Below are positions 6,694-15,852 of a DNA stretch of 64,000 bases, piece after piece. This DNA comes from Duganella qianjiadongensis (lineage in GTDB: Bacteria; Pseudomonadota; Gammaproteobacteria; Burkholderiales; Burkholderiaceae_D). The notes under the pieces were generated by a model that did no database searches, was not told the DNA's origin, and saw nothing but the letters and a program-made list of their open reading frames with translations. Made by a program: the position numbers and the translations under genes. The stretch lies in NCBI RefSeq assembly GCF_009857915.1, contig NZ_WWCM01000004.1, forward strand, positions 124,001-188,000, in the 5' to 3' direction. Positions within the stretch are counted from its first letter, which is position 1. The number at the start of each line of letters is the position of its first letter.

Positions 6694-8682
6694 TCAGTCC
6701 TGTAGCAGCGCGCGCAGGCCACTGGCGCGCTGGGTACGCTGGGCAATCGCGTCCAGCAGCACCTGCTGGTTGGGCGTGAGCAGCGTGAAAAACTCGCGTG
6801 CCCGCGTGATGCCGGTGTAGACCAGTTCACGCGCCAGCGTGCCATTGCTCTCGCGCGGCAGCGCCAGCACCGTGTGTTCGAATTCCGATCCCTGCGATTT
6901 ATGCACCGTCATGGCAAACGCCGTCTCGACGTTGCGTAGTCGCGTTGCCAGCACGCTGCGTACCGCATCGCCATCGGAGAAGTAGACGCGCATGGCGCCC
7001 GGCCTTGCCGGATCCGGCAGGGTCAGGCCGATATCGCCATTAAAGACACCGGTGGCGTAGTCATTGCGCGTCACCATCACGGGGCGGCCCGCATACCACT
7101 CGCCATTGCGGCGCAGCAGTCCGGCACTTTGCAGGCGCTGTTCGATGGTTGGGTTCAGGCCGTGCACACCCCATTCGCCATCGCGCACCGCACACAGAAT
7201 GCGGAAGCGCTCGAACGCCGCGATCAGCGTTTTTACCCACGCCAGATAAGCCTCGCCCTGCTCGGCCGGCGCGCCGGCCTTGAGCAGTTGCAGATAGTGG
7301 CTGTAGCCGCCGGGCGCGCCCTCGCGCCCCATCACTGCCAGTTGCAGCGCATCGGCTGGCAGCGCCGGATCCATCCACGCCAGCCGCCCCTCGGACGGCG
7401 CCCGCAACACCTGCACGGTGGCGGCGGCATCACCGCGATTGACGGCCAGCGCCAGTACGCCGATAGGACCGCCGAAGCGGCGGCTCTCGCGCAGCATCAC
7501 GGTCTGCTGGGCAATCGGGCCAGCCTTGCCCGCATACTCGGCAGGAATACTGATGCCGCTGGCATCGAGCACATAGTTAAGCGTCTCGGCATGGTAGCCG
7601 CCCGCCTCCGCATCGAAGCACAGATCGCCCAGCACAGCCCCCGCTTCCACCGAGGCCAGCTGGTCCTTGTCACCCAGCAGGATCAGGGTGGCGTGAGCAG
7701 ACAGGGCTGCCAGCAGCGCCGCCATCATTTCGAGGTGGATCATCGACGCTTCGTCCACGATCAGCACATCGACCTCCAGCTGCTTGCCTGCATGGTGGCG
7801 GAAGGCACGCGTATCGGGTCGGGCGCCGAGCAGGCTATGCAGGGTGCGCGCCGCCCCCATGCGGCTGGCCAGTTCGCGCAGCGGCAGCTCCTGGCCTACT
7901 TTGCCGTCCAGTTCTTCCAGTGCCGAGTCGATCGATTGCTTCAGCCGCGCTGCAGCCTTGCCGGTAGGCGCGGCCAGTGCTACGCGCAGACTGTCGCGCC
8001 GGCTGCCGGCGCTGGCAAACAGCAGTGCCAGCAGACGTGCCACGGTATAGGTCTTGCCCGTACCGGGACCACCGGTGATGATGCCCAGCTTGCCGCGCAC
8101 GGCCACTGCGCAGGCCACTTTCTGCCAGTCCGGCCCGCCGCCACGACTGGCATGGGAGAACAGCTTGTCGAGCCAGTGGCGGATATTGGCGATACTGCTG
8201 CTGGCATCGCCGGCCATTACTTCGCCCAGCGCGCGCTCACGCACCGCCTGCGCCACCAGTTTTTCGTCGCGCCAGTAGCGGCGCAGGTACAGGCGCTCGC
8301 CGTCGAGCACCAGTGGCTGGTCGAAATCGAGATCGCCCACGGCCCACACCTGTTCGCTGGCGGCCAGCAGCTTGCGCCATGCGGCGACATCCTGCGGCCA
8401 GCCGCCAGCGCTCGCGCGCAGGTCGCGCCACCATTCGGGCTGCCAGCCCAGCTGGGTGGCCACGGCGCCGGACAGGTCGGCCAGCTTCATGCAGCTATGG
8501 CCGCGCCCTTCCAGCTCGGACAGCAGCACACAGGCCGCCATCAGCGCGGGCGACTCCATGCCCAGACTGCCGATGAAGCGGGCGAACGCTGCGCTCAGAC
8601 GGCGCAGATGGCCAGCTTCCGTCAGCAGGTCGATCTGGGCATACAGGGCTAGGCAACTGCTACTACGCATGGTGTTCCTCAT
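6694..8682 (-). CDS. recD: Exonuclease V alpha subunit RecD
   Basis: RecD is the fast 5'-3' helicase of the RecBCD double-strand-break repair and DNA-degradation complex. The 662-residue protein has an N-terminal RecB-interaction region, a Walker A motif GGPGTGKT at 204-211, Walker B LIVDEASM, LILLGDKDQL (motif III), and the C-terminal motif MTVHKSQGSEF (VI-like) typical of SF1B helicases. It overlaps the end of recB. Two starts compete: ATG at 8682 and ATG at 8670. The second has GAGGA 6 bases upstream and overlaps the recB stop (ATGCGTAG), so translational coupling makes 8670 (658 residues) slightly more likely. The gene ends against the pbpG stop. Confidence 0.97.
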   Translation of the reverse strand: MRNTMRSSSCLALYAQIDLLTEAGHLRRLSAAFARFIGSLGMESPALMAACVLLSELEGRGHSCMKLADLSGAVATQLGWQPEWWRDLRASAGGWPQDVAAWRKLLAASEQVWAVGDLDFDQPLVLDGERLYLRRYWRDEKLVAQAVRERALGEVMAGDASSSIANIRHWLDKLFSHASRGGGPDWQKVACAVAVRGKLGIITGGPGTGKTYTVARLLALLFASAGSRRDSLRVALAAPTGKAAARLKQSIDSALEELDGKVGQELPLRELASRMGAARTLHSLLGARPDTRAFRHHAGKQLEVDVLIVDEASMIHLEMMAALLAALSAHATLILLGDKDQLASVEAGAVLGDLCFDAEAGGYHAETLNYVLDASGISIPAEYAGKAGPIAQQTVMLRESRRFGGPIGVLALAVNRGDAAATVQVLRAPSEGRLAWMDPALPADALQLAVMGREGAPGGYSHYLQLLKAGAPAEQGEAYLAWVKTLIAAFERFRILCAVRDGEWGVHGLNPTIEQRLQSAGLLRRNGEWYAGRPVMVTRNDYATGVFNGDIGLTLPDPARPGAMRVYFSDGDAVRSVLATRLRNVETAFAMTVHKSQGSEFEHTVLALPRESNGTLARELVYTGITRAREFFTLLTPNQQVLLDAIAQRTQRASGLRALLQD

Positions 8683-11600
8683 CTTGCGCCACGCCCGGCG
8701 CTTGCAGCAACTGATCGAGACTATCCAGCAGGTCAGGATCGGGGGGTATCAGATAGCAGCCGCGCGTCTGTTCGTTGGCGATACCGCGCAGGAACATGAA
8801 CACGGCCCCGCCCAGCTGGCGCGCCGGATCGTAACGCCGCCCCAGACGGCTTTGCAGCAAACGGTGCAACGCCAGCATATAGATCGCGCCCTGTATGTCG
8901 TAGCGGTGCTCGGCCATGGCCGCCACCAGCGCGGGGGTGTGATAGGCCGCGTCGTTGCCACCCAGCGCATTCGATTTATAGTCCAGCACCCAGTAGCGCC
9001 CTGCATGCTCGAACACCAGATCGGCAAAGCCTTTGAGCATGCCATGCAGTTCGCGTTCAGGCAGTGCGGGACGCGCCACGCCGCCCAGCAGATGCTGCAC
9101 GCACAGGCGGTCGAGCGCCGTGGTATTGAGCCGTTCGCTAGGGAACCAGAACTCCATCTCGGGCAGCGGCTGGCGGATGGCGGCGAGCGGGGCCTGCAGA
9201 TACGGCAGCGGCGTGCCGACGATCTGGCCCAGCCACAGCTCGGTATCCTGCAGCCGGTTGCTCCAGCCAGCACGCTCTACACGCCGCGCCAGCCGGCTGG
9301 CAAAGCTGCCCTGCGCTACCGTGGCAAAGCCTTCCCTGGCCAGCCATTCCAGCTGCTCGTGCAGGAAGTTGCCCGGCACCGAGCCGCGCGGGAAGCGGTG
9401 CCACGCCACATCATCGACCTTCTGCGCCAGACCGCCAGCGGCAACTGGAACATCCGCCTGCAGCAAATCCTCCTGCGCGCTGTCGCGCGGCACCGGCAAG
9501 GTCCCGCCTATACTGGCCGTGGGGCCGGTACGCCGCGCCAGCGAACTGAAACTGCCTACCGACCAGTCGCGTTCGAAGCTAGCCGCATATCCCTGCGGCT
9601 CCAGCAGCGCGGCACGCTGTTCGACGCGCTGCAAGCGGGTCAGGCCGGCGTCGCCTTTGTCTGCGGCGCCAGCCAGCGTCTGCACACTGATGGCGGCGCA
9701 GCCCCGGATGGCGTGCAGCCAGCGTTCCATCATCAGATCGGACGGCAGCGGCTCGCCCCCCGTCAGCAGATAACCGAGCGCCGATTCATGCAGCGTATTC
9801 TCGCCTTCCTTGCGCGTGGCCAGTGCGGTCACGCCCAGCCACAGGTAATGGCGTGCACGGGTCAGCGCTACATACATCAGGCGCAGATCTTCCTGTATGC
9901 GCGCCTGTTCCATCAGCGCCAGTGCCTCGTCGGTCAGCGCCATGTCGATATGCCGGCCGCCCTGCCCGTCGCTGTACTCGAAGAAGCTGCGGTTGCGCCG
10001 CTCCACCTTGCGCGCCGTGACGGCAAAGGGCAGATACACCAGCGGATATTCGAGGCCTTTGGATTTGTGCACGGTGATCACTTGCACCAGCTCCGCATCG
10101 CTTTCCAGCCGCAGCACGCGCTCGTCGCCGCCCGCTTCGCCGCCTTCGATCTGTTCGGCCAGCCAGCGGATCAGCGCCTGTTCGCCATCGAGCTGGCGGC
10201 TGGCCGTCTGCAGCAGTTCGGCCAGATGCAGCAGATTGGTCAGGCGGCGCTCGCCGCCCGGCAGATTGATCAGCGTGGCGGGCAGATCGAGATCGTGGAT
10301 GAAACGGCGCAGCATGGCCAGCACGCCCTGCCGCTGCCACACGGTATGCCAGCCTTTCAGCTGCTCCACCCGGCTTTCCCATGCCAGCTCGTCCGACGAC
10401 AGCCTTGCCAGTTCGGCCAGTGACAGGCCGCAGGTGGCGGTGGCAAAAGCGGCCCGCGCCAGCGCGCCATCGAGCGGGTTCGCCACGGCGGACAGCCAGC
10501 GCAGCACATCGGCCGCTTCTTCGCTCTCCGTCACGGCATCCTTGTCGGATAAATACACGCTGGCGACGCCGCGCTGCTGCAGGGCCGTGCGGATGGCCGT
10601 GGCTTCGCGCCGGTCGCGCACCAGCACCGCAATGTCGGCCGGCTGCAAGCGCTGTAGGCCATCCGGCCGTGCAAAGCCGGTGGCTACATCATTGAGCTGG
10701 CTGACGATCTGCTCGGCACACTGCGCGGCAAAGAATTCGCGGTAGGCTTCCGCTTTCAGCGGACTCGGGCTGCAGGCCAGCACCAGTGCAGGCAGCGCGC
10801 CCGCGCCGTTGCACAGCTGCTCGTCACGCCCGCGCGCACCCACCGCCTCGAACGGCAGCGGATTGTCGCCGCTGGCCAGATCGCGAAAGCGGAACGCGCC
10901 ACGCGCAAAACCGCTGCCGCCTGCCGTCTGCTCGGCATGCAGGAACAGATGATTGACCGCTGCCACCACAGCCTGGGTGGAGCGATAGTTGGTGCCGAGC
11001 TGGTAATGCCGCCCTGCCGTGGCAGCGCGCGCCGACAGATAGCTGTGGATGTCGGCGCCGCGGAAGCCGTAAATCGACTGTTTGGGGTCGCCGATCAGGA
11101 ACAGACCGGTGGCTGCATCGTTATCGGCCACGCGGTACAGCTGGTTGAAAATCTGGTACTGGTTGGGCGCCGTATCCTGAAACTCGTCCACCAGCGCGAC
11201 CGGATACTGGCTGATGATGCGCTGGCGTAGCGCAGCGCCGTTCTCGCCCTGCAGCGCCGCGTTGAGGCGGTCCAGCATATCGGCAAAGCCGAACTGGCGG
11301 TTGCGCTGCTTGAGTACCGCCATGCGGCCCGCGATCACGCCGACCGCATGGCGGTACAGCGCAAACGACAGCGGCTCCAGCTGGTCCAGTGCCGCTTTCA
11401 GCGTGACCACCGCATCGAAGTGCTGCGGTACCTCGGCGCTGTAGCCTTTGGCAAAGGCGTCGCTAATGCCATCGGCGCTCAGGCGGCGCCACGCCGTATC
11501 CTTGAGGTCGGGATGGGTAGCCAGCGGATCGGCCACCCATGCGCGCAGGCTGTCGAACCAGCCCGCCACGCTCTCCGCCTTCATCTTGGTGCCGTTGAAG

Positions 11601-12424
11601 CACTTGGGCGTTGCAGCGCGCTGCTGGTTGATCCATTGCTCCATGGCGGCAATACGTTCATCCCAGCCCTGTTTGAGCTGGCGTACCGTGTCCTGCTGCT
11701 GTTTCTGTAACTGGGCGATCAGCGTCCCTAGCGGAGCATCGCTGCAGCCGGCGGCACGGCTGGCGCCTATCAGGTCGGCCCGCCGCGTCAGTTCGCGCAC
11801 GCTGCTTTTCAGCGCGCCCACGTTGGGCCAGCATTGCAGCAAGGGCTGCAGACCGGCGGCATTGAGTGGATACACCTGCTGGCGCCAGTAATCATGGGCG
11901 GCGTCCTCGTACAGCGTCTGTTCGTCGCTAAGCAATTCCTCATCGAACAGGCTGCCGCTATCGAACGCATGCTCGCGCAGCATGCGCTGGCACCATGCAT
12001 CGATGGTAAAAATGGCCGCTTCGTCCATGCTCTCCGCTGCCAGCATCAGCCGGTGCGCCGCCTGCTGCTGGGCTGTGGTGTCCGGATAGGACAGCAGGAT
12101 TTCGTCCAGATACTCATCGCGTTTGCCGCCCAGCCCCATGCCGGCATAGGCGCGGAAATACGCCGCCGCTTCCACCAGCCGTTCGCGCACGCGGTTGGAC
12201 AGCTCGCGCGTGGCCGCACGGGTAAAAGTCATCACCAGAATTTCCGCCGGCAGCAAGGGGCGCTGGTAGCCATGTTCGCCGCCGTGGCCCAGCACCAGCC
12301 GCACGTACAGCGCAGCGATGGTCCAGGTTTTGCCGGTACCGGCACTGGCTTCGATCAGCCGCGAGCCATGCAGCGGGAATACCAGTGCCCGTAACGGAAT
12401 AGATGGGAGTGCGCTGCTAGTCAT
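8663..12424 (-). CDS. recB: Exonuclease V beta subunit RecB
   Basis: RecB carries the 3'-5' helicase and the only nuclease domain of RecBCD. Visible features over 1253 residues: Walker A EASAGTGKTWTI (about 25-36), MTFTRAATREL (motif Ia), AIFTIDAWC, Walker B VALVDEFQDT, GDPKQSIYGFRGAD, LGTNYRS (motif IV), ITVHKSKGLEYPLVYLPF (motif V), and VALTRARH (motif VI). At the C-terminus, GFADLVFEH at about 1130 and VLDYKSN at about 1150 hold the Asp, Asp and Lys residues of the RecB nuclease site. The start codon overlaps the recC stop (ATGACT with TGA, 12421-12424), and recD overlaps its 3' end, so the three subunits are coupled for stoichiometric production. Confidence 0.98.
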   Translation of the reverse strand: MTSSALPSIPLRALVFPLHGSRLIEASAGTGKTWTIAALYVRLVLGHGGEHGYQRPLLPAEILVMTFTRAATRELSNRVRERLVEAAAYFRAYAGMGLGGKRDEYLDEILLSYPDTTAQQQAAHRLMLAAESMDEAAIFTIDAWCQRMLREHAFDSGSLFDEELLSDEQTLYEDAAHDYWRQQVYPLNAAGLQPLLQCWPNVGALKSSVRELTRRADLIGASRAAGCSDAPLGTLIAQLQKQQQDTVRQLKQGWDERIAAMEQWINQQRAATPKCFNGTKMKAESVAGWFDSLRAWVADPLATHPDLKDTAWRRLSADGISDAFAKGYSAEVPQHFDAVVTLKAALDQLEPLSFALYRHAVGVIAGRMAVLKQRNRQFGFADMLDRLNAALQGENGAALRQRIISQYPVALVDEFQDTAPNQYQIFNQLYRVADNDAATGLFLIGDPKQSIYGFRGADIHSYLSARAATAGRHYQLGTNYRSTQAVVAAVNHLFLHAEQTAGGSGFARGAFRFRDLASGDNPLPFEAVGARGRDEQLCNGAGALPALVLACSPSPLKAEAYREFFAAQCAEQIVSQLNDVATGFARPDGLQRLQPADIAVLVRDRREATAIRTALQQRGVASVYLSDKDAVTESEEAADVLRWLSAVANPLDGALARAAFATATCGLSLAELARLSSDELAWESRVEQLKGWHTVWQRQGVLAMLRRFIHDLDLPATLINLPGGERRLTNLLHLAELLQTASRQLDGEQALIRWLAEQIEGGEAGGDERVLRLESDAELVQVITVHKSKGLEYPLVYLPFAVTARKVERRNRSFFEYSDGQGGRHIDMALTDEALALMEQARIQEDLRLMYVALTRARHYLWLGVTALATRKEGENTLHESALGYLLTGGEPLPSDLMMERWLHAIRGCAAISVQTLAGAADKGDAGLTRLQRVEQRAALLEPQGYAASFERDWSVGSFSSLARRTGPTASIGGTLPVPRDSAQEDLLQADVPVAAGGLAQKVDDVAWHRFPRGSVPGNFLHEQLEWLAREGFATVAQGSFASRLARRVERAGWSNRLQDTELWLGQIVGTPLPYLQAPLAAIRQPLPEMEFWFPSERLNTTALDRLCVQHLLGGVARPALPERELHGMLKGFADLVFEHAGRYWVLDYKSNALGGNDAAYHTPALVAAMAEHRYDIQGAIYMLALHRLLQSRLGRRYDPARQLGGAVFMFLRGIANEQTRGCYLIPPDPDLLDSLDQLLQAPGVAQDEEHHA

Positions 12425-15400
12425 GCTGCACCTTCCTGCTCCAGAGGATTAAAACTGACCGCCTCGCCCAGCCACTTGAGCAGCGGCGCATACAGCCGTT
12501 CGGCCACCTCGGCAAAGCCGGGCTGCGCCTGTAGCACGGCATACTCGGGCCACAAGCGGGCCAGACACAGATCATCGACTTCGCCCTGCAGTTCGTAGCC
12601 GCCGTCGTAAGTGGCGCGCGGGTCGCCCTCCTGCAGCAGGGCCAGCGCCGTCTTGCAGGCAGTCGGCAAAGGCTGGTCCATATTCTCGCGCCACAGCGCC
12701 ACCAGCTGTTCCAGCGCGGCGCGCGCGCCATCCTGCTCCACCGGCCGCATCCGCACGTGCACGTCGCGCGCAATCAGGTGCGCCGTGACCGGCGTGCCGT
12801 TAGCCGCCAGAGCCAGCTGGCGCAGCCAGATTTCCATCAGCTTTTCCGCCCTGACGGCGCCCTGCTTGTTCAGCACCTTGGACGAAATCTGCCCCAGCCA
12901 CACGGTGCTGACGCCATCGCTGCGCAACTGGTCTACCCAGTCATCCAGCTGCAGGCCAGCCAGCTGGAAGCTTACCGCCACTTTGCCAGCGGGATGCGGA
13001 TAATGCTGGCGCAACTGCAGCCATGCGCTGCGCACCGGTACCAGCCCTGCAACCAGCTGCTGCTGGTACTGCTGGCCGATCAGCCCTATCGGCAAGCGCC
13101 CTTCGCGGGCCAGCCTGGCCGCGCGCCGGGTCAGCTGCTGCGCCACCTGGTCCAGCATTTCATCTTCGCCCACGTCTTCCAGCAACTGGTCTTCCAGCTG
13201 GTAGCGCTCCAGTCCATCCAGCGCGAACGGCTCTTCGTCCTCCCCCACCTGTGCCGCCTCGCCAAACACCACGCCCAGCCGCTGGCGGAAGAAGTAGCGC
13301 GCCGGCTGACGCATGAAGTTGACCAGATCGGCCAGCTTCAGGCGGTAAGCGGGATCGATTTCGTAGGGAGGCAATGCCGCCGCTGCGGCCAGTTCCTGTT
13401 CACCGTGCGCCTCGCGCCATTCACGGGCATAGGTCAGCAAACCACCGGCCTCGAAATAGCGCCGGCTGAACGGCTGCAGCGCATGTTCGGTGGTCAGTTG
13501 CGCCAGTTCGATCTGCCAGCCCGCGCGCAGATAATCGCACAACTGCGCCACCAGCACGGACGGCGGCTGGGCCGAGTTGTCGCGCACATTGCGGCCTACC
13601 CAGCTGATGTACAGCTTGTCGCGCGCCGCCAGCACGGCTTCCAGCATCAGGTAGCGGTCATCGTCGCGGCGCGAACGGTCGCCGGGCCGGGCCATGCCGG
13701 CCAGTGCCAGCAAATCGAAGTCGGCGCGCGGCGCGCGGCGCGGGAAATCGCCATCGTTCATGCCCAGCAGGCAGACCACGCGGAACGGCACGGCACGCAT
13801 AGGCATCAGCGTGCAGAAGGTGACGCCACCGGAGACAAACTGGTGGTTCAGGGTCGGCTCATCGAGCAGGCCCAGCCACGCCTCGCGCAGCACGGCCAGC
13901 GGGACGGCTTCGACGAAACCGGCGTTGTCGCAGGTATCGAGCCAGCGCCCCAGCGCTTCGTCCAGCTGGGCCAGCGTCAGGCGGTCGCCCTCTTCGCGAC
14001 CGTCGAAGAATGCGGCCAGCAGTGCACGCGCCTGCATGCCCCATTCAGCGGGCGTGCGTTCCTGCGCCAGCACTTCGCGCCAGTGCAGCAGTGCTGTCAC
14101 CAGCTGGGCCAGCGAACCGGCCAGCGCCGCATCGAGCCCGCCCACTTCGCCATAAGGTTCGATGCCGCCGAACGCTGCGCCCTGGCCGCTGGCATAGCCT
14201 AGCAGCATGCGGCGCACGCCGAACAGCCATGAATTCTGCTCGCCGGCGGCGCCCAGCCCCAGCCCGCTGCGATGGGCCGGATCCAGTCCCCAGCGCACCC
14301 CCACGCCTTCTATCCACAGGCCCAGTGTGGCCATGTCGTCGCCATCGAGGCCAAAGCGGCTAGCCACCGCCGGCACGTCGAGCAGATCGCGCACTTCGCT
14401 CTGGCGGCAGCGCTGCTGCGGCAGGCGTAGCAGCCATTCCAGCGCCACCAGCAGGGGATTGACGCTGCGGTCGTTGACGTCGCCGATTTCGAACGGAATA
14501 TAGCGCGCATCGCTGCGCCGGTACTGGGCGAATACGGCGTGGATGGCGGCCGTGAAAGTGTCGATATCGGGCACCATTACCACCACATCGCGCGGACGCA
14601 GGCTGCTATCTTGCGCCAGCATGGCCAGCAGCTGGTCGTGCAGCACTTCCACTTCACGCTGCACGCTGTGCGCTACATGGAATTCGACGGAGCGGTCGCT
14701 GGCCGGCGGCGGCACGCCAGGATGTTCGGCCAGCGGCAGCAGATCGCGTATGGCGGCCTGGATCTGCGCCAGCAGGGTCGCGCCGGCACCATCGCTGAAC
14801 AGATCGACGCGCAGGGGCTGGCCAGCGCCATCGTTCAGGCTGGCACTGGCCGTATCGAATTCGTCGAGCAGGCGGATGAAATCGCGCCCCTGCCTGCCCC
14901 AGCTGGCCAGCAGCGGATGGCTGTGCGCATGCAGCTGCTCCAGCGGCAGCGCGCCCAGATCATGGCCGTTGCGCGGCTGCTGGCGTCTATGCGCAGCGCG
15001 CAGCAGCTCGCGCCCTTCGATAATGTCGCCCCAGTAGAACTGGCAAGGATTGGGCACGGCCAGCAGCACCTGGGTATAGCCGGACAGCGCCGCCAGTGCC
15101 TGCAGGGTCTGGAATGGCAGGGCCGATACGCCGAAGACGACGATGCGGCGCGGCAGCTGCCCCAGCGGCGCCTCGCCCGCTGCGGCGGCGCGCACGAATT
15201 CGGTGTGGATGGTGGCGCGGCCCAGCTCGCGCTGGTCCGGGTCTACATCGGCAATCACGGCGCGCCATAACTGCGCCTGCCAGCGCTGCTCGCCGTTCAG
15301 CGCCAGCACTTCGCCGCCAGCCTTGCGCAGCTGGTCGCGTCCGTGGGCCCAGTCATCGAGCCAGTCGGCACGGTAGACCTGGTACTGGTCGTACAGATCG

Positions 15401-15816
15401 GCCAGCCGTTCGGCCAGCTGCAAGCGGCGTTCGGGCGCGCCATCGGCCAGAAAATGCCGCAGCGGAGCGAATACGGGATCCGCCAGCAAGGTGGGCAGCA
15501 ATCGCATCAGGCGCCAGGTCAGCGGGCCTTTATCGAAGGCGGAGATAGTAGGCACCTGTTCCTGCCCCAGCATGCCGCGGTAGGTCTCCCACAGAAAACG
15601 GGCCGGCAGTGCCACCCGCGTGGCCGCACAGACGCCCAGCTCTTCGGCCAGGGCGATTTTCAGCCATTCCGCCACGCCGTTGGACTGCACCAGAAATACT
15701 TCGCTTTCCAGCGCACCGAGCGGATGGCCCCGCAGCCACTGGAACACGGCGCTGCGCAGCATTTCCAGCTGGTTACCATGCAAAACTATCAGTCCGGGGC
15801 TTACGCTTGCGTCCAT
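12421..15816 (-). CDS. recC: Exonuclease V gamma subunit RecC
   Basis: RecC (1131 residues) recognises Chi in single-stranded DNA and holds RecB and RecD together. It has the opening LIVLHGNQLEMLRSAVFQWLRGHPLGALESEVFLVQSNGVAEWLK seen in RecC proteins, IVVFGVSALPFQTLQALAALS, and RDVVVMVPDIDTFTAAIHAVF, which are the relics of inactive helicase domains. The region MRAVPFRVVCLLGMNDGDFPR is also characteristic. It is the first gene of recC-recB-recD on this strand; the upstream gene on the same strand ends 36 bases away (15853), so the hybrid kinase might feed transcription into it. No Chi sequence for this organism can be stated. Confidence 0.97.
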   Translation of the reverse strand: MDASVSPGLIVLHGNQLEMLRSAVFQWLRGHPLGALESEVFLVQSNGVAEWLKIALAEELGVCAATRVALPARFLWETYRGMLGQEQVPTISAFDKGPLTWRLMRLLPTLLADPVFAPLRHFLADGAPERRLQLAERLADLYDQYQVYRADWLDDWAHGRDQLRKAGGEVLALNGEQRWQAQLWRAVIADVDPDQRELGRATIHTEFVRAAAAGEAPLGQLPRRIVVFGVSALPFQTLQALAALSGYTQVLLAVPNPCQFYWGDIIEGRELLRAAHRRQQPRNGHDLGALPLEQLHAHSHPLLASWGRQGRDFIRLLDEFDTASASLNDGAGQPLRVDLFSDGAGATLLAQIQAAIRDLLPLAEHPGVPPPASDRSVEFHVAHSVQREVEVLHDQLLAMLAQDSSLRPRDVVVMVPDIDTFTAAIHAVFAQYRRSDARYIPFEIGDVNDRSVNPLLVALEWLLRLPQQRCRQSEVRDLLDVPAVASRFGLDGDDMATLGLWIEGVGVRWGLDPAHRSGLGLGAAGEQNSWLFGVRRMLLGYASGQGAAFGGIEPYGEVGGLDAALAGSLAQLVTALLHWREVLAQERTPAEWGMQARALLAAFFDGREEGDRLTLAQLDEALGRWLDTCDNAGFVEAVPLAVLREAWLGLLDEPTLNHQFVSGGVTFCTLMPMRAVPFRVVCLLGMNDGDFPRRAPRADFDLLALAGMARPGDRSRRDDDRYLMLEAVLAARDKLYISWVGRNVRDNSAQPPSVLVAQLCDYLRAGWQIELAQLTTEHALQPFSRRYFEAGGLLTYAREWREAHGEQELAAAAALPPYEIDPAYRLKLADLVNFMRQPARYFFRQRLGVVFGEAAQVGEDEEPFALDGLERYQLEDQLLEDVGEDEMLDQVAQQLTRRAARLAREGRLPIGLIGQQYQQQLVAGLVPVRSAWLQLRQHYPHPAGKVAVSFQLAGLQLDDWVDQLRSDGVSTVWLGQISSKVLNKQGAVRAEKLMEIWLRQLALAANGTPVTAHLIARDVHVRMRPVEQDGARAALEQLVALWRENMDQPLPTACKTALALLQEGDPRATYDGGYELQGEVDDLCLARLWPEYAVLQAQPGFAEVAERLYAPLLKWLGEAVSFNPLEQEGAA

Positions 15817-15852
15817 AGGGCTCGTCAGGGAGAAGGAGCTAGTATTATCGCT

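Noticed and set aside
7129..8652. A 507-codon plus-strand frame antisense to recD
   Set aside because: The recD product has all helicase motifs on the other strand, and this frame has a His/Gln/Ala-rich composition typical of antisense reading.
8372..10423. A 683-codon plus-strand frame antisense to recB and recD
   Set aside because: It is a shadow of recB codon usage in GC-rich DNA; no motif, start context or protein family supports it.
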